Shown one piece after another: positions 34,201 through 46,200 of a stretch of DNA of 64,000 nucleotides. The number at the start of each line of letters is the position of its first letter. Within the stretch, counting starts at the first letter, position 1. The DNA lies in NCBI RefSeq assembly GCF_024763615.1, contig NC_077222.1:48918001-48982000 (forward strand). The letters are read 5' to 3'. The notes under the pieces are model-generated. The model was given only the letters and a program-made list of their open reading frames with translations. It was not told the DNA's origin and made no database searches. The DNA is from Phlebotomus papatasi. Taxonomy: Eukaryota > Arthropoda > Insecta > Diptera > Psychodidae. Made by a program: the position numbers and the translations under genes.

Positions 34201-37200
34201 GGTAGTAATTCATTTTATGAAATGTCGAATTCTAATTTTCGAACGCGAAAACGAATGCGAAGTAACAAGGTCTTTAAATAAATGATATTTCTGATCTAAA
34301 TATTCCATAATAAGGCTGCCAACATCAACCCCTAAGTGCTTTCCAAAGAAGACGGTGAGTTGAAACAAATTGAAGTGTCTTAAAGTTTCATTGAATCTTA
34401 CATTTAATGAAAATAACGTCCAAACTCAGTTTATAGCTTTCTAGATGTCTCAATCTCAATCTATGCATAGCCATTGGAGAAGTTGTACTGCTTATTTACA
34501 TCATGAAAACATAATCTAGAGCCTGATTACAAATATGATCATTATGATGATCAAGGACAGTCAAAAATAAAGAAAAAATTGCACGACTTTTAAAAAAATT
34601 AAACTTAAATATTGATCAATTGAAATTATCTGGGATCTCTGGTATACCGCCATAAAAACGTTAATGTAGGGTTGTTCTATGAGAAAACGAACTCCTCTAT
34701 ATGATTTTACGTTGAGGTAGCGTAACTGTACCAAATTTCGGACGGCTTACAATTTCGGCCACTTCTTTTATTTCTCAAATTTACATAAATTTTTAATTTT
34801 TGCATACTTTTGAGATTATGCAACGCAAAAAAACAAAAAATGGCGCTTCGACGAACAAGATAATGTGAAAAAGACTTTTGAAGATTTCTAAAAGGGCAGA
34901 GAACTATTAGAATCAAGATTTCCGAAATATTACTCAAAACTATGTCTATATTTTTATTCATTTTAAAATGTATTGAGAATGATTTTACAAAAAACAAAGA
35001 CGACAAATCTATTACAAGTTATTACATGCCAAAACTTAAGACTTTGGCACTTGCATGCAACTGCAGGGAGTTTCGGCTTAAGTGAAAACGGATTGAAAGA
35101 ATTTGATATGAATTGCCTACTATTGGGAGCTCATTTATAAAATAATTTTTGAAATGCCCCTAAATGTATGCATATATTTTCACGCGGTAAATTTAATAAA
35201 CATTTTTTTATGAACCGTTGGCACTAAAAATAGGCTGAAAAATTGACTTCAAAATGTTTTCATACATCACGGTGTTTCCGTAACTTAGGATGCAAAAGAA
35301 TTAAATAACTCTGATCTGTGATACAGCTAAGGCTACAATAGAATTTTGCTTATCTGTTATTTTTCATGATTAGACAATTTTCCCTATTATCCGGTTAGTA
35401 AGATCAATTTAGAAAAAAAAGTTTTTTGACATTTTTGGTTAAAGCAAACTTCACAATATTTAACTATGCTGAATTATAAATGTCAAACTCCTTTACGTTA
35501 TCAGCAATATTTGATAGATTGGTTTGATTTATTGTTATCTTTCGTTTTTTTATCCACCCGTCCATTAATGCGTCTATCGCCGTCTTAACATTGATTTCAA
35601 CTTCCGGGATTGAAATGTTGAAAAGTTTTTTTTCAACGTTGCAAGCTCGCATGTCACTTACAGAAGAAAATGGATATGCCTCAGATAGAAGCTAAGGAAA
35701 ACCTAGTCACAGAGGCTGTTTGGCTTCCTGTGTAAATTAGCAAAAGTCTGGACTACACAACAAAAGTTCATTAAATGGCATGGATTGCCAAAGTTAAAAC
35801 GATAAATTTACGATTTCTCTTTATCTCAGAACTGATTAATCTTTAAAAGTATATTGTTTCCCTCAAACTGTACTCCATAGAATGTTGAACCTTGCTATCA
35901 CACTGAAAATTAAAATTTTATGACATTTTACTTCACAATAATTATCGCTAATATGTGTTAAGTGTTACTTTGTACTTTGAATATTGTACTTTGAATTTTG
36001 TAAAATTTTAAACTTTGATTTATTCAAAGAAGACTTTTTTTTTAAATTTTAAATAGACTCAAATTGCCTGAATATGGGTTTTCATCTAATTCATTCTTCA
36101 GAAAGAATTGATAATACACCATAGGGGAAAATGGGGCACCTTTGAAAGTGGTGCATCTTTTAAATTGGAATTTTTCACCTAGTTTTAAATAAAATTGAAC
36201 CTTCTCGTGATAAAATTTAGCTGCACAGATTGGGAAGCAAAATTACATTATGATATGGCTCAGTTCCACTTAAACATAGGAGAAACTTTCAAAGATGCCC
36301 CTATACACGCTATTTAACATCAATTTTGACGGGTAACTTTTCCTCCCTTAATAAAAAGAATTTTAAGGATTCACATAATTGAAAACCCAAAATAACATAT
36401 TTGAAACGCTTATAATATACATTATTGCCCACACGCACTGTAATGGCCTCTACACACTAGAGAAATTTATGTCTATATTGAAGCAAAGTGTAGGAAAAAC
36501 TTTTCAATATGGACATAATTTTCTCTAGTGCGTAGAGGCCATTATGCGGGAAGGAAATCTGTAAAATCTTCATCAATATGACAAATATGGCCGTGACAGG
36601 AATTGTAAAAAATTTCTTCAATAATGTCAAAATATGGACAAATTAAGTAGACCATTAGTGACAATTAATATAAAACGCCAAAAAAATTTTAATGTCCAGA
36701 GTGACAGTAACTGTGTTATCACACTTGCACATTAAAATTTTATTATGATTCACATTAATTGTCGCTGGTGAGAGCCCAAATGTGTAATTTGTGTGTTTGA
36801 ATAATTTTATATTCAAAATTTGATCTATTTGTTGATAAAAAGGTAGACTTGGCCCGCAAAATTTGATATAAATTGATTTATAGCATTAATGCGAAAAATT
36901 AATGCGATTTTCCCCTTAATTTTTTAATGTGAAAAATATTTATGCTTTAGGTAAATTTAAACTTATTTTTGCAGGCCAAGTCCACTTCTTTATCAATAAA
37001 TAGAAAAACCCCAAATATTAAGTGACTCAAAGACACAAATAACATATTTGGACGCTCACAAGCGACAATTAATGTGAAACACATTAAAATTTTAATGTGC
37101 AAGTGTGATAACGCCGTAAGATAATGTTATCTTAAAAAATTGTTTGGTATATTTAATTCTGCTTGATATATCACATTTTTACATAAGTAAATTGAAAGTG

Positions 37201-40200
37201 TAATTATTTCAATACATTTTTTAATATAAGAAAAATTTTGATAAAACCTTACGATATTGAATTATTTACTCAAGTGCAGTGTACTTTTTATGCAGTATAC
37301 AATTTAATCACATTTAGTGATTTAATTATAATTTAAAAAAAAAATTATTTTTAATATTATTTTACGGTTTTTAAAATCGATAATGTTATCTAGGGTAAGT
37401 GTGCCAAATTTCGGCATAGTTGCATGCAAGCGCCAAAGTCTCAAGTTTGAAATGTAATATTTTTAATACTAATTGAATTTTTTGCTACTTTTTTGTAAGT
37501 AGTGTTGCTTGGAAGCTTGTAGACACTCTATCGTCTTTATTTTCTCTAAATTCTTTCTTAATAAATTTTAAAATGAATAAAAATGTAGACATAGCAATTG
37601 TTGCCTATTCCGGCCACCTTCAATCTCATGCCCTTCCGGAATTCTCCAATGTCTTTTTCAGATAATCTTGTTCGTGGAATCGACATTTTTTGTTATATTT
37701 TGAATTGTATCATCTCTAGAGTGTGCAAAAACTAAAAATTCAGGGAAATTCGAGTAATAAAAACTGTGGCCGAAATTGCAAGCTGTCCGGAATTTGGCAC
37801 ACTTACCCTAAAGCGCTTTAAGAATAGAAAGTTCCTTTAAAGTTCAAAATGGAAAATAAAAATTAACTTAAAATGATAGCTAATCCCAACTCAATTTCCT
37901 TGCTGAAATTTCATTTTAAAAAAGACATGATATGACTTTCTTACCTTGAGTAAGGTAATTTGGTCCTCCTGGGGGATTTTCGTGAAGGCAGGCAGTCCTT
38001 TGGCAAACTCCACAATCAGTTGTACTGTGAGGATTGTGATTTCTGTAATGTGTCGGAAGTGAACGTCATGTTGATCTTCATCATCAGTCGGTGAACTCTG
38101 CAAGAGACACGCCCCAATTTAGTCACCAAAAACCGTTCCAACCCCCATCATCTATTCTCTCTGGCTCAAAAACAAATCACTCACATGCATTATCCTCTTG
38201 AGATCCTCCTCGGATGGTTGCTCATAGCCGTCCTGGTACCATATTAATTTGTAAATGACTGACATTTGATTTGTCGTTAACGATGGAATGCCTCGAGCCC
38301 GATTCTCAGCCAGGAGTTTCTCGGGTAGGAGCGCCTGTGGGAGCAAGGGGGACTTTTTAGAATGCTAGAAAGGTTCTCATACTTATGGTGTGGGAGAAAC
38401 TCACCCTTACGGCACATGCCGCATGGGGTGGTGGATCACATTTCATGAGTTGCGGCAGAATTTCCGTCTTGTACGTGTCCGTGGTACTCACGGGCTGTGG
38501 AACCTGCTGCTTGTCCTTCTCCTTCTGTGCCTTCTTCTCCTTCCGCTTTATCGCGCACTGCGTTTCAGGCACAACACATTCTGGCCTCATTCCCACCGCC
38601 AGACACTTCTTCAGTCTGCACTCCTGGCACTTTCGTCTCATATACATATCCATTTCGCACTCATGGCCAAATTTGCAGCAATATACAGCATTTTTGGTGA
38701 CACTACGCCGAAAGAAGCCTGCTCCCCAGAAAAACAAAAAAAAACACATAAGAATGGATTACAGAGAATTTTGTAATCAGACAATCATCTCTTACCTTTG
38801 CATCCTTCGCAGGTGAGAGCATTGTAGTGATAGCCGGAAGCTCGATCACCGCACACGAGACACAGTTCCTCCTGTTGTCTCGTAGCCGGTCCCTTCTTAA
38901 TCTTCGGCTTACTTTCGCTGCCATCGGCACTGTATCCATTGAGACTGCTCGACGGCGATAAATCCTCACGACCTGAATGAAAGACAAGACAGAAAAAAAA
39001 TTGCATGATTTTAGAGTTATGATAAGAATCGGCATAAGATTCAGCCTTGCAAGTACAATTGCCATACACATTTTATAATTTCAGGGCAATTAACAGTCAT
39101 AGAGTGATATTTATTAGACATGTTTCTTTTTTTTACCCACACTTTATTATTCTCTCGTGTCGATCTTGTTCTCGATCTCAATTATTCTTATTGCCATTCT
39201 TGCAATCTCGTATTTCCTTCACTCTTTTTTTGTATTCTTCTTCCACATCACAACTCAGAATGCAATGCAAGGAGGAAGATAGCTAGCATATTTCCAGTAG
39301 CAACTAATATTGAAAGGCCTGAAAGGTGTTTCACGTAACTTAGATACACTATTTCGTTAACTCAGTTTCAAATTAATTGAGCAAACTGAGCAACCAATAG
39401 AAATTTTTCTATGCAGCTAACTTCAAGTCTGTGTAAGAAGAAGAAGAATTGTCAAAAAAGTTTTATAGCGTCACATCCAATTACTTGGTAATTTCTATTT
39501 CTAACTAAAACCATTCAATTATGTATATTCTAATGATTCTAATCAACATTTTATAATTGTATTTGTAGAAATTACAGAGTAAATGAGATTATTAGCGTGT
39601 GGAAACTTATTTTTCATGCTCAGTTGTTACCAAAGTGTGTAGTCTCGGATATAATCAGGAGGTCTCAGTGAAGAATAGAATTTTTGGTCCTTCGAGCCGA
39701 ATTATTATATTTATTTGCCTAATCGTCATATATTCTCCCTACCATCAATATCCTTTAAATATTCTATTCAAGTAAAACAATCAAGTTTTGTTGTATTCAA
39801 GGTAAATGTTCTATATACTTTTTGTACAATTAATATTTCTTCTAACATCTCATTTTTATACCACAATACTATGAATCAATTTCGCTATCAAAATACTCAT
39901 GTCGCAATTTACTTCTTGAACAAACATCTCTCAAAATAGACAGGAAAATGCAGAGATTTCTGAAAACTCTATCTGATATCTTCATTTTGCAGATTTATTC
40001 CGCAATCAAAATTGAGAGACACGTGCTGAGAATTCTGTTAGCTATTAACCCTTTTGCCTTCAAGTCATACAATTCTTTTTCTACTTCATTCTTCAGAGAA
40101 ATCCTCTTTTAGTGAATTTCAGATTGAGTTTTTCACTTCTTTCTTAACATTTACCTCCGTGAAAACAAGAATGGTATTAGGTTCGGTGCAACAAATAAAA

Positions 40201-43200
40201 ATTCTTCGTCTTCACTCTGTTTTTGTAAGCAATTATCCGAAAGCATTCATGCTCAAAAGATACACTTTGCCCACAAAAATCTTTCATTGCGACAAGGAAC
40301 TCTTCTTAAAGAAACTTTTTGCATCTTCTCCTCTGCACCTTGAAATACTCCATAAGATACAAGAAATACCAATCATGGTCATATTTTATTGTTTGCAAGA
40401 CGATTTCTTGTCGTATCTGCTTCTGATTGTGTCAATATGAAAGATTGACGGGACAAATACATGTCTGGAGCACAATTTATTTTTTTTTAAATCTATTTTC
40501 CGTAAAAAGACCTATTCCTTGAAGCAATTCTGAAATGCAAAATAATGGTAATGAGGATTGTTGATTTAGTATAGAGTGAGAGAGAGTGTGCAAAAGAGTA
40601 TAAGAGAAGAAAATCAACAGTAGCGATTTGTATACAAGTCATTTTCAGTTGATTTTCATCTCAATTGCTATACTTTTTTTTTATCATCGTCTTATTAATT
40701 GTTTCAAGAGAGAGAAAATCATTTTCTTTCACTCTGTCACGAACAGTGCAAGTTGTTTTTGTGCCGTTGTACGATGTTAACTTGACCTTAATCATTTCAC
40801 TCTTGTTAACCCATAAACACATCGACTTTATGAACAACAGACCCGTTGGAATTGCAATTAATAGAAATGTTGATTGAGCATTTTAAATATCACTAAAATT
40901 CAGTCATAGGGAAAATTGCACTTAAATGTCTATACAATTGCTAATAAAAAAAATAGTTTATATTGTGTATCTTCACACATGAGAGTTTGTTCATGGAACA
41001 AAAAAAAACGAAGATGAATTGCATGATGCACCATGGAGAAATAATACACAATATAATTCATTGAAGTAGAACGAAAAGTTCGCTTTCATGTGGATTGCAT
41101 TTGAGAGCACAAATCCTAAAGAAAAATTAAATACATGACTCTCCAATAAATTGTCTCTCACTTGGAGGGAGAATTTATAATGTTTCAACTTGGACATTTT
41201 ATATGTAATACTTTGTATATATTATTCCAGTTTTTATTATCGACACACTATATTGGACTAAAAATCGAGACAAGTGAATCTCTCTTTCTGCCCCACAGGA
41301 ATATTATCTATACTTGGTTTGTAATGCCAGAGGCATCATCATTATCATTTCTCCAACATATTTTGCGATCTCTCCTGCATTTCTGCTTTTATATTTGCCA
41401 TCTTTCTAAACACGAAATGACAGTGAGATTTGTAGTGATATGGGAGATATTTTGTGCAGCAAAGAAATGATTAAAATCAATTTCCACGCTTGTGAAATTC
41501 ACTTTGTAGTTATCGGAGAGAAAACAGAAATCACGTACAACTTGCACTTGAGAAGACGCGAAAAAAAATGGAGTGCGTATACATTTAATGAGATTAATTA
41601 AATTTCATTTGAACGTGAGATATTAGCAAAAATATAATACATTATAATTTTGCAGGTAAATGAACGTCTTTCTCCACACTCTTTCTTTTCTCTTCTCTCT
41701 AATTTGAAGAGTATCTTCACCCAAAGCATCGTCACGAAAGCGCAAAAAAAAGTTGTTTTATAAAAGATCTTCTTGCACATCAGCAAGAATATTGGTGACT
41801 TGAAAAACCTGTAAGAAAATGCGTCATACGACAATGACAGTGACACGATATGATCTCTCCCCCCAAGTGGTGGCTTTCCTGTGGAGATCAAGAGTGGTAC
41901 CACACTCTCCAACACTGCAATACAACACTCTTGGGAGCTTGATCACACAGGCCAGCCACATTCCACTGCGCCGGTTCTGATTCTGGTTCTGCCACAAACA
42001 ACTTTCAAATCCACCACATTTACACAAAGAAAAAAAATTAATGAGTGTATTTAATTTTTTCCCAGTCTTGTTAATTTTCTTACTATTTCCACTTCTTCGA
42101 ATTCATCTCCAAACTCTCTTGTTCTTCCACTCGTGACAGGAGGTGGTGCAGGGGTTAACTATTTCTCATGAGAGCCCAAAAGTCTCTTTTTTTTTTGTAT
42201 GGGTATGCTGGTATTTTCAAACTTTTGATAGAAACTTAAAAGAAAGATCTGATCGACAGAAGATGATCTTTAGGGGTAAACTAAACACATCCCAAATTTA
42301 GTTGCGATTCACTTCACAGTTATCTAATTTTGTACGACGAAGAGATAGGCATGTTAAAGGATATTCTATACATAGGAGATATCATCAATTTTATTTATGA
42401 ACATTTTCGATTTTATTCCCCGATAGGGATATTTAAATCATTAATATAAAAAATCTTTAAGTATTTCAGTCAAAAACGCAACAAACTTCACAATAAATAA
42501 ATTGAAATTTAGGGTAACTGGTACCAAATTACGGCTAGCTTGGAATTTCGACCACTTTTATTGTTCCTCGAATTTACATGAATTTTTAGTTTTTGCGTGT
42601 TTTTGAGATTATGCAACGTAAAAAAAAATAATGCTTCGACGAAAAAGATGATGCGTAAGACTTTGGAAAAATTCCAGAAGGGCAAGGAACTATGAGAATT
42701 AAGATGGTCGAAATATTATCCAAAGCTATGTCAATATTTTTATTCCTGTTAAAATGTATTAAGAATGATTTTAGAGAAAATAAAGACAATAAACTATACA
42801 AGGTTCCAAGCAACACTACTTAAAAGGAAGTAACAAAAAAAACAATTTGTATTATTAAAAATACTACATTTCAAACTTAAGACTGGCACTTGCATGCAAT
42901 TATGTCGAAATTTGGTACAGTTACCCTAAATGACAAATTTTTTAAAGTTGTCTTTAATCTTAAAGAAGATTGGGAAAATCTTTTAAAATTTTATATACTG
43001 AAAAATAGGATAGAATACAAAAAATATCATAATTCTTCAATTGAAAATATGAAATCTCAAAATTTGATATTAAGTAATTGGTAATGCATTATAGGTTTTT
43101 CTTTAAGTTGACTTCGAACTGATGGCACACAAATGAAGTTGCATTGGCAACTCCGTACCGCATTTCAAATTTAAGTTAAAATTATTAGCTACAAATTATT

Positions 43201-46200
43201 CAAATTATTAGCTACAAAACGACTCTTTATTAATCTATATTTCTTAATTTTTGATTACAATTTACAGTCGCTGAAATAAATATGGAGTTTAATAACGCCG
43301 AAATTTGCGGATTTAATTTTCGTGAAATCAAAACCGTGCGCGAATTACATCGTACTTTAATGATTTTTTTGGAAATAGTAGGGGAGACTGGGGTAAAAAG
43401 TCACAAAACGGATATTTTATTTTTTTACAAGCTACTCGAGCGCTTCAGAAATTTCTAATTAGCACAGTTTTATAGGAAATTTACTGCTCTACAACTTTGT
43501 GGAAGTAATTTTTGCTCTATTTTGTAAGGAAATACGTTTATTAAGCCGATTTCTAAAAGGTGATTTTGTGACCATTCTCAAAAATGCTGGGGCAAATAGT
43601 ATCAGGCATGGGGTAAAATTATCACATTTTGATACCCTTTATTACGGGCTCCCGTAACTTTAAAAAATGCCTAGATGACATATTTTCATAGGATATTTAT
43701 TTCTCTACACCTATGTGCAACAGAGTTTTTCCTATCTGAACGAGAAAAGCATTTTTAAAGTTATTTTCCAAGGGCTATTTTTTTCAAGAAAATTCTATTT
43801 AACCATTCTAAAAAGGCGAAAATGGCGAATTGGGCGAGATGCATTTGACGAAATCTGCCGAAGAGTTGCCGAGTAAACGTCACTTAAGTGCTAAATAAAA
43901 ACAAATTAGAAAAAGGAAGAAGTGTCTAGTGCAAAATAAAGTTTTTTTTCATAGAATATGGCACTCAATTTAACTGTGTGTGTCCATCCGGTAGTGCTAT
44001 ATAATATAGTTGATGCCTATAAACGGAGGAATGCAGATTCTCAACGTGTCATCGCAATCTTTTTAGGTTCCATGGGGTATCCGGGGTGTTCAATTGCTTC
44101 TGTGTCCCACAAAAAAAAATGAGCACGATGATCAAGTGGAGAACCAGGCAAAACTTCTCAATCGGGGAGTAATTCAGAGAACATCGATGGTTGATGGGCT
44201 AAGGGGAATGAGGTAACGAATCACAGTTCTGTGATTCATGAGTATTATTCCAAGGAGCAACAATTCGGTCCATGTGGCAATAAATGTTTCGATGACGTTT
44301 CTTTTCGCCGTGCGACATCAGGAATTGCTTCGGTTTTTGTTACTTTCTGCCCCATACCTCTTGATACTTTTTACCCCAAGTGGTCATCCTTAAGAAAAAG
44401 ATTTCTGGAGAGAAGGATATTTGGAAAATGCTAAAACGGATAGTGGATTTGTACTCAGGGAATCCAAATCATTTAGGAAATATTCCCAAGTGCATCAATT
44501 TTGGAAAATAAGTAGGTAATAATTGATATCTCTTGTAAGGAAAATATTTCAAAAACAAGCCTAAAAATTTCAATATTTTTTATTTTATAAATCCCATGTT
44601 CGAATTCTGAGAAATTTATGACATTGAATAAGGTCCATGGCAGCTATCTAAGGAAAAAATTTTCAGCCGCTATCTTTTTTATCTTGGAAGATATTGAATT
44701 ATGAAATATTCGACTTGTGACTTTTTACCCCAGTCTCCCCTAAACAATAATTTAGAAAAATTCAAAAGTGTATCGTAAGTTTTTCAACCGGACAAAACGA
44801 CTCATTAGAAGATGTATAAAAATATCGATTAAATTATAGCAAAAAAAAACTTACGAAGACCGAAAAATGACTAATTTTCGGACGCTAATGTCAGACTTTA
44901 CAGTAGATTTCGATAACAGTTAGACGGCAAAATGTCTAAAAATGTCGGTTAAAAGTTAAATTACCCTGCGAGTACCAAATGCTAACCGATTTCAATTCAG
45001 CTGAAAAGATATGTAGAGTCAGCTGAATTCTGCTAACCTTAAAACAAAACTCGCGAGGTAGTGCTATGTTATATTTGGTTAGCACTTTTTGTTCGAGGAC
45101 TGCTGACCGGTTAGCATATTTTTGCTGATCGACTCAGCAAAACTATGCTGAAAACGCTGTTTTTTTTAGCTAACTGTGCTTGATGGATAATAACTTTTAA
45201 ATATTATAATTTTTATTTCTCAAACTTGTCTTCAAATTTGGTTACATTTTTAATGTACACAATATTACACGATTCTTGATAAACTTAAAGATTATTAGAC
45301 TTTCTTTTCTTCCACTTTTATGAGAAATTACAAAGTTAGAACGTTTTTATATAAACTTTTTTTTTTAAATAAGCAATCAGCCGACAAATTTTATGAAGAT
45401 TCGAACCTTAAGGGTATCTAATAATCTTTCGTTAAATTCTTATGAAGTATATGCATCACACGAAACTGATCGAAAAGGAAGTTAGAAGATTACAAAAACA
45501 AAATTAAAGAAATTTTGTAAATTCATCTTACAAAATAAAATAATTTGATGTTACTGCTTCCAATAAATTAGTTATTCGAGTAAAGCCACAACAAAATTAT
45601 GATAATCACATTTTCGATTCAATTGATAACTTTTTAATTCATCACAAGTGACTCATAATTTGATTTATGCAGGAATTAAGTATTCATTTGAGTAATAACG
45701 TACTTGACCTTGGTAATCTCTTCTATGAAAAAAAAATGTTTTTCACCACTTTTCCATCAATCTAAAAGATTAAGATACACAAACATTTCTCAAGAAAAGT
45801 CTTCGAAAAAGGGTTAGGGGAAAAACGAAAAAAAGGCAAGGATAGAGGTATAAACAAGATAAATAGACGAGAATTCTATATAGATGAAAAATCAGCCAAG
45901 CATGGGATAAACTTATATGGCCCAGAGTATATAGAATTGTTAACTATTTTTATCATATGGAACTTCTTTTTATTTTTCTTCATTCCTATTCCCATTGTAA
46001 TAGAATTCTTTACCTTTAGGTTTATCCCATATAGAACTTCTCATATGTGTTCTCAACTCTTGCTTTTGTATTGTTTTTCTGCTTCTTTGCTCTCTATCCT
46101 CCCATCTTTCTCGGCCATGTTCACAGACATTATTCTTCACTCTCGTGCTCTAACTTTTAATTCCAAATGATAATGATAATAATACTAGAGCAGAACGATA

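Larger units (their letters stand above)
35891..36708. mobile_element. Decayed ATCACACTTGCACATTAAAATTTT element with nested insertions
   Basis: TATCACACTGAAAATTAAAA near 35895 and AATTTTAATGTCCAGAGTGA near 36690 look like the two ends of the family seen intact at 36711-37116. Between them lie two younger MITEs (36124-36301 and 36441-36544), explaining the doubled length. The reconstruction is an inference. Confidence 0.45.
31219..37944 (-). other. EcR intron 5, MITE-rich
   Basis: This 6.7 kb intron interrupts the ligand-binding domain between LLK and ACSS. It contains MITEs at 31276-31533, 34720-35086, 36124-36301, 36441-36544, 36711-37116 and 37393-37808, and a decayed, interrupted one from about 35891 to 36708. 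Between 31534 and 34719 I see AT-rich sequence without a supported gene or clear repeat. ORFs of 60-99 codons here show no recognisable domain. Confidence 0.8.

Noticed and set aside
38385..38816. 143-, 128- and 67-codon plus-strand ORFs across the EcR DNA-binding exons
   Set aside because: They are antisense to verified EcR exons 2-3 and cross the short introns. They are frame shadows of the real coding sequence.
40054..40440. 128-codon plus-strand ORF in EcR intron 1
   Set aside because: No ATG start, Phe/Leu/Ser/Ile-rich as expected from T-rich DNA, no domain.
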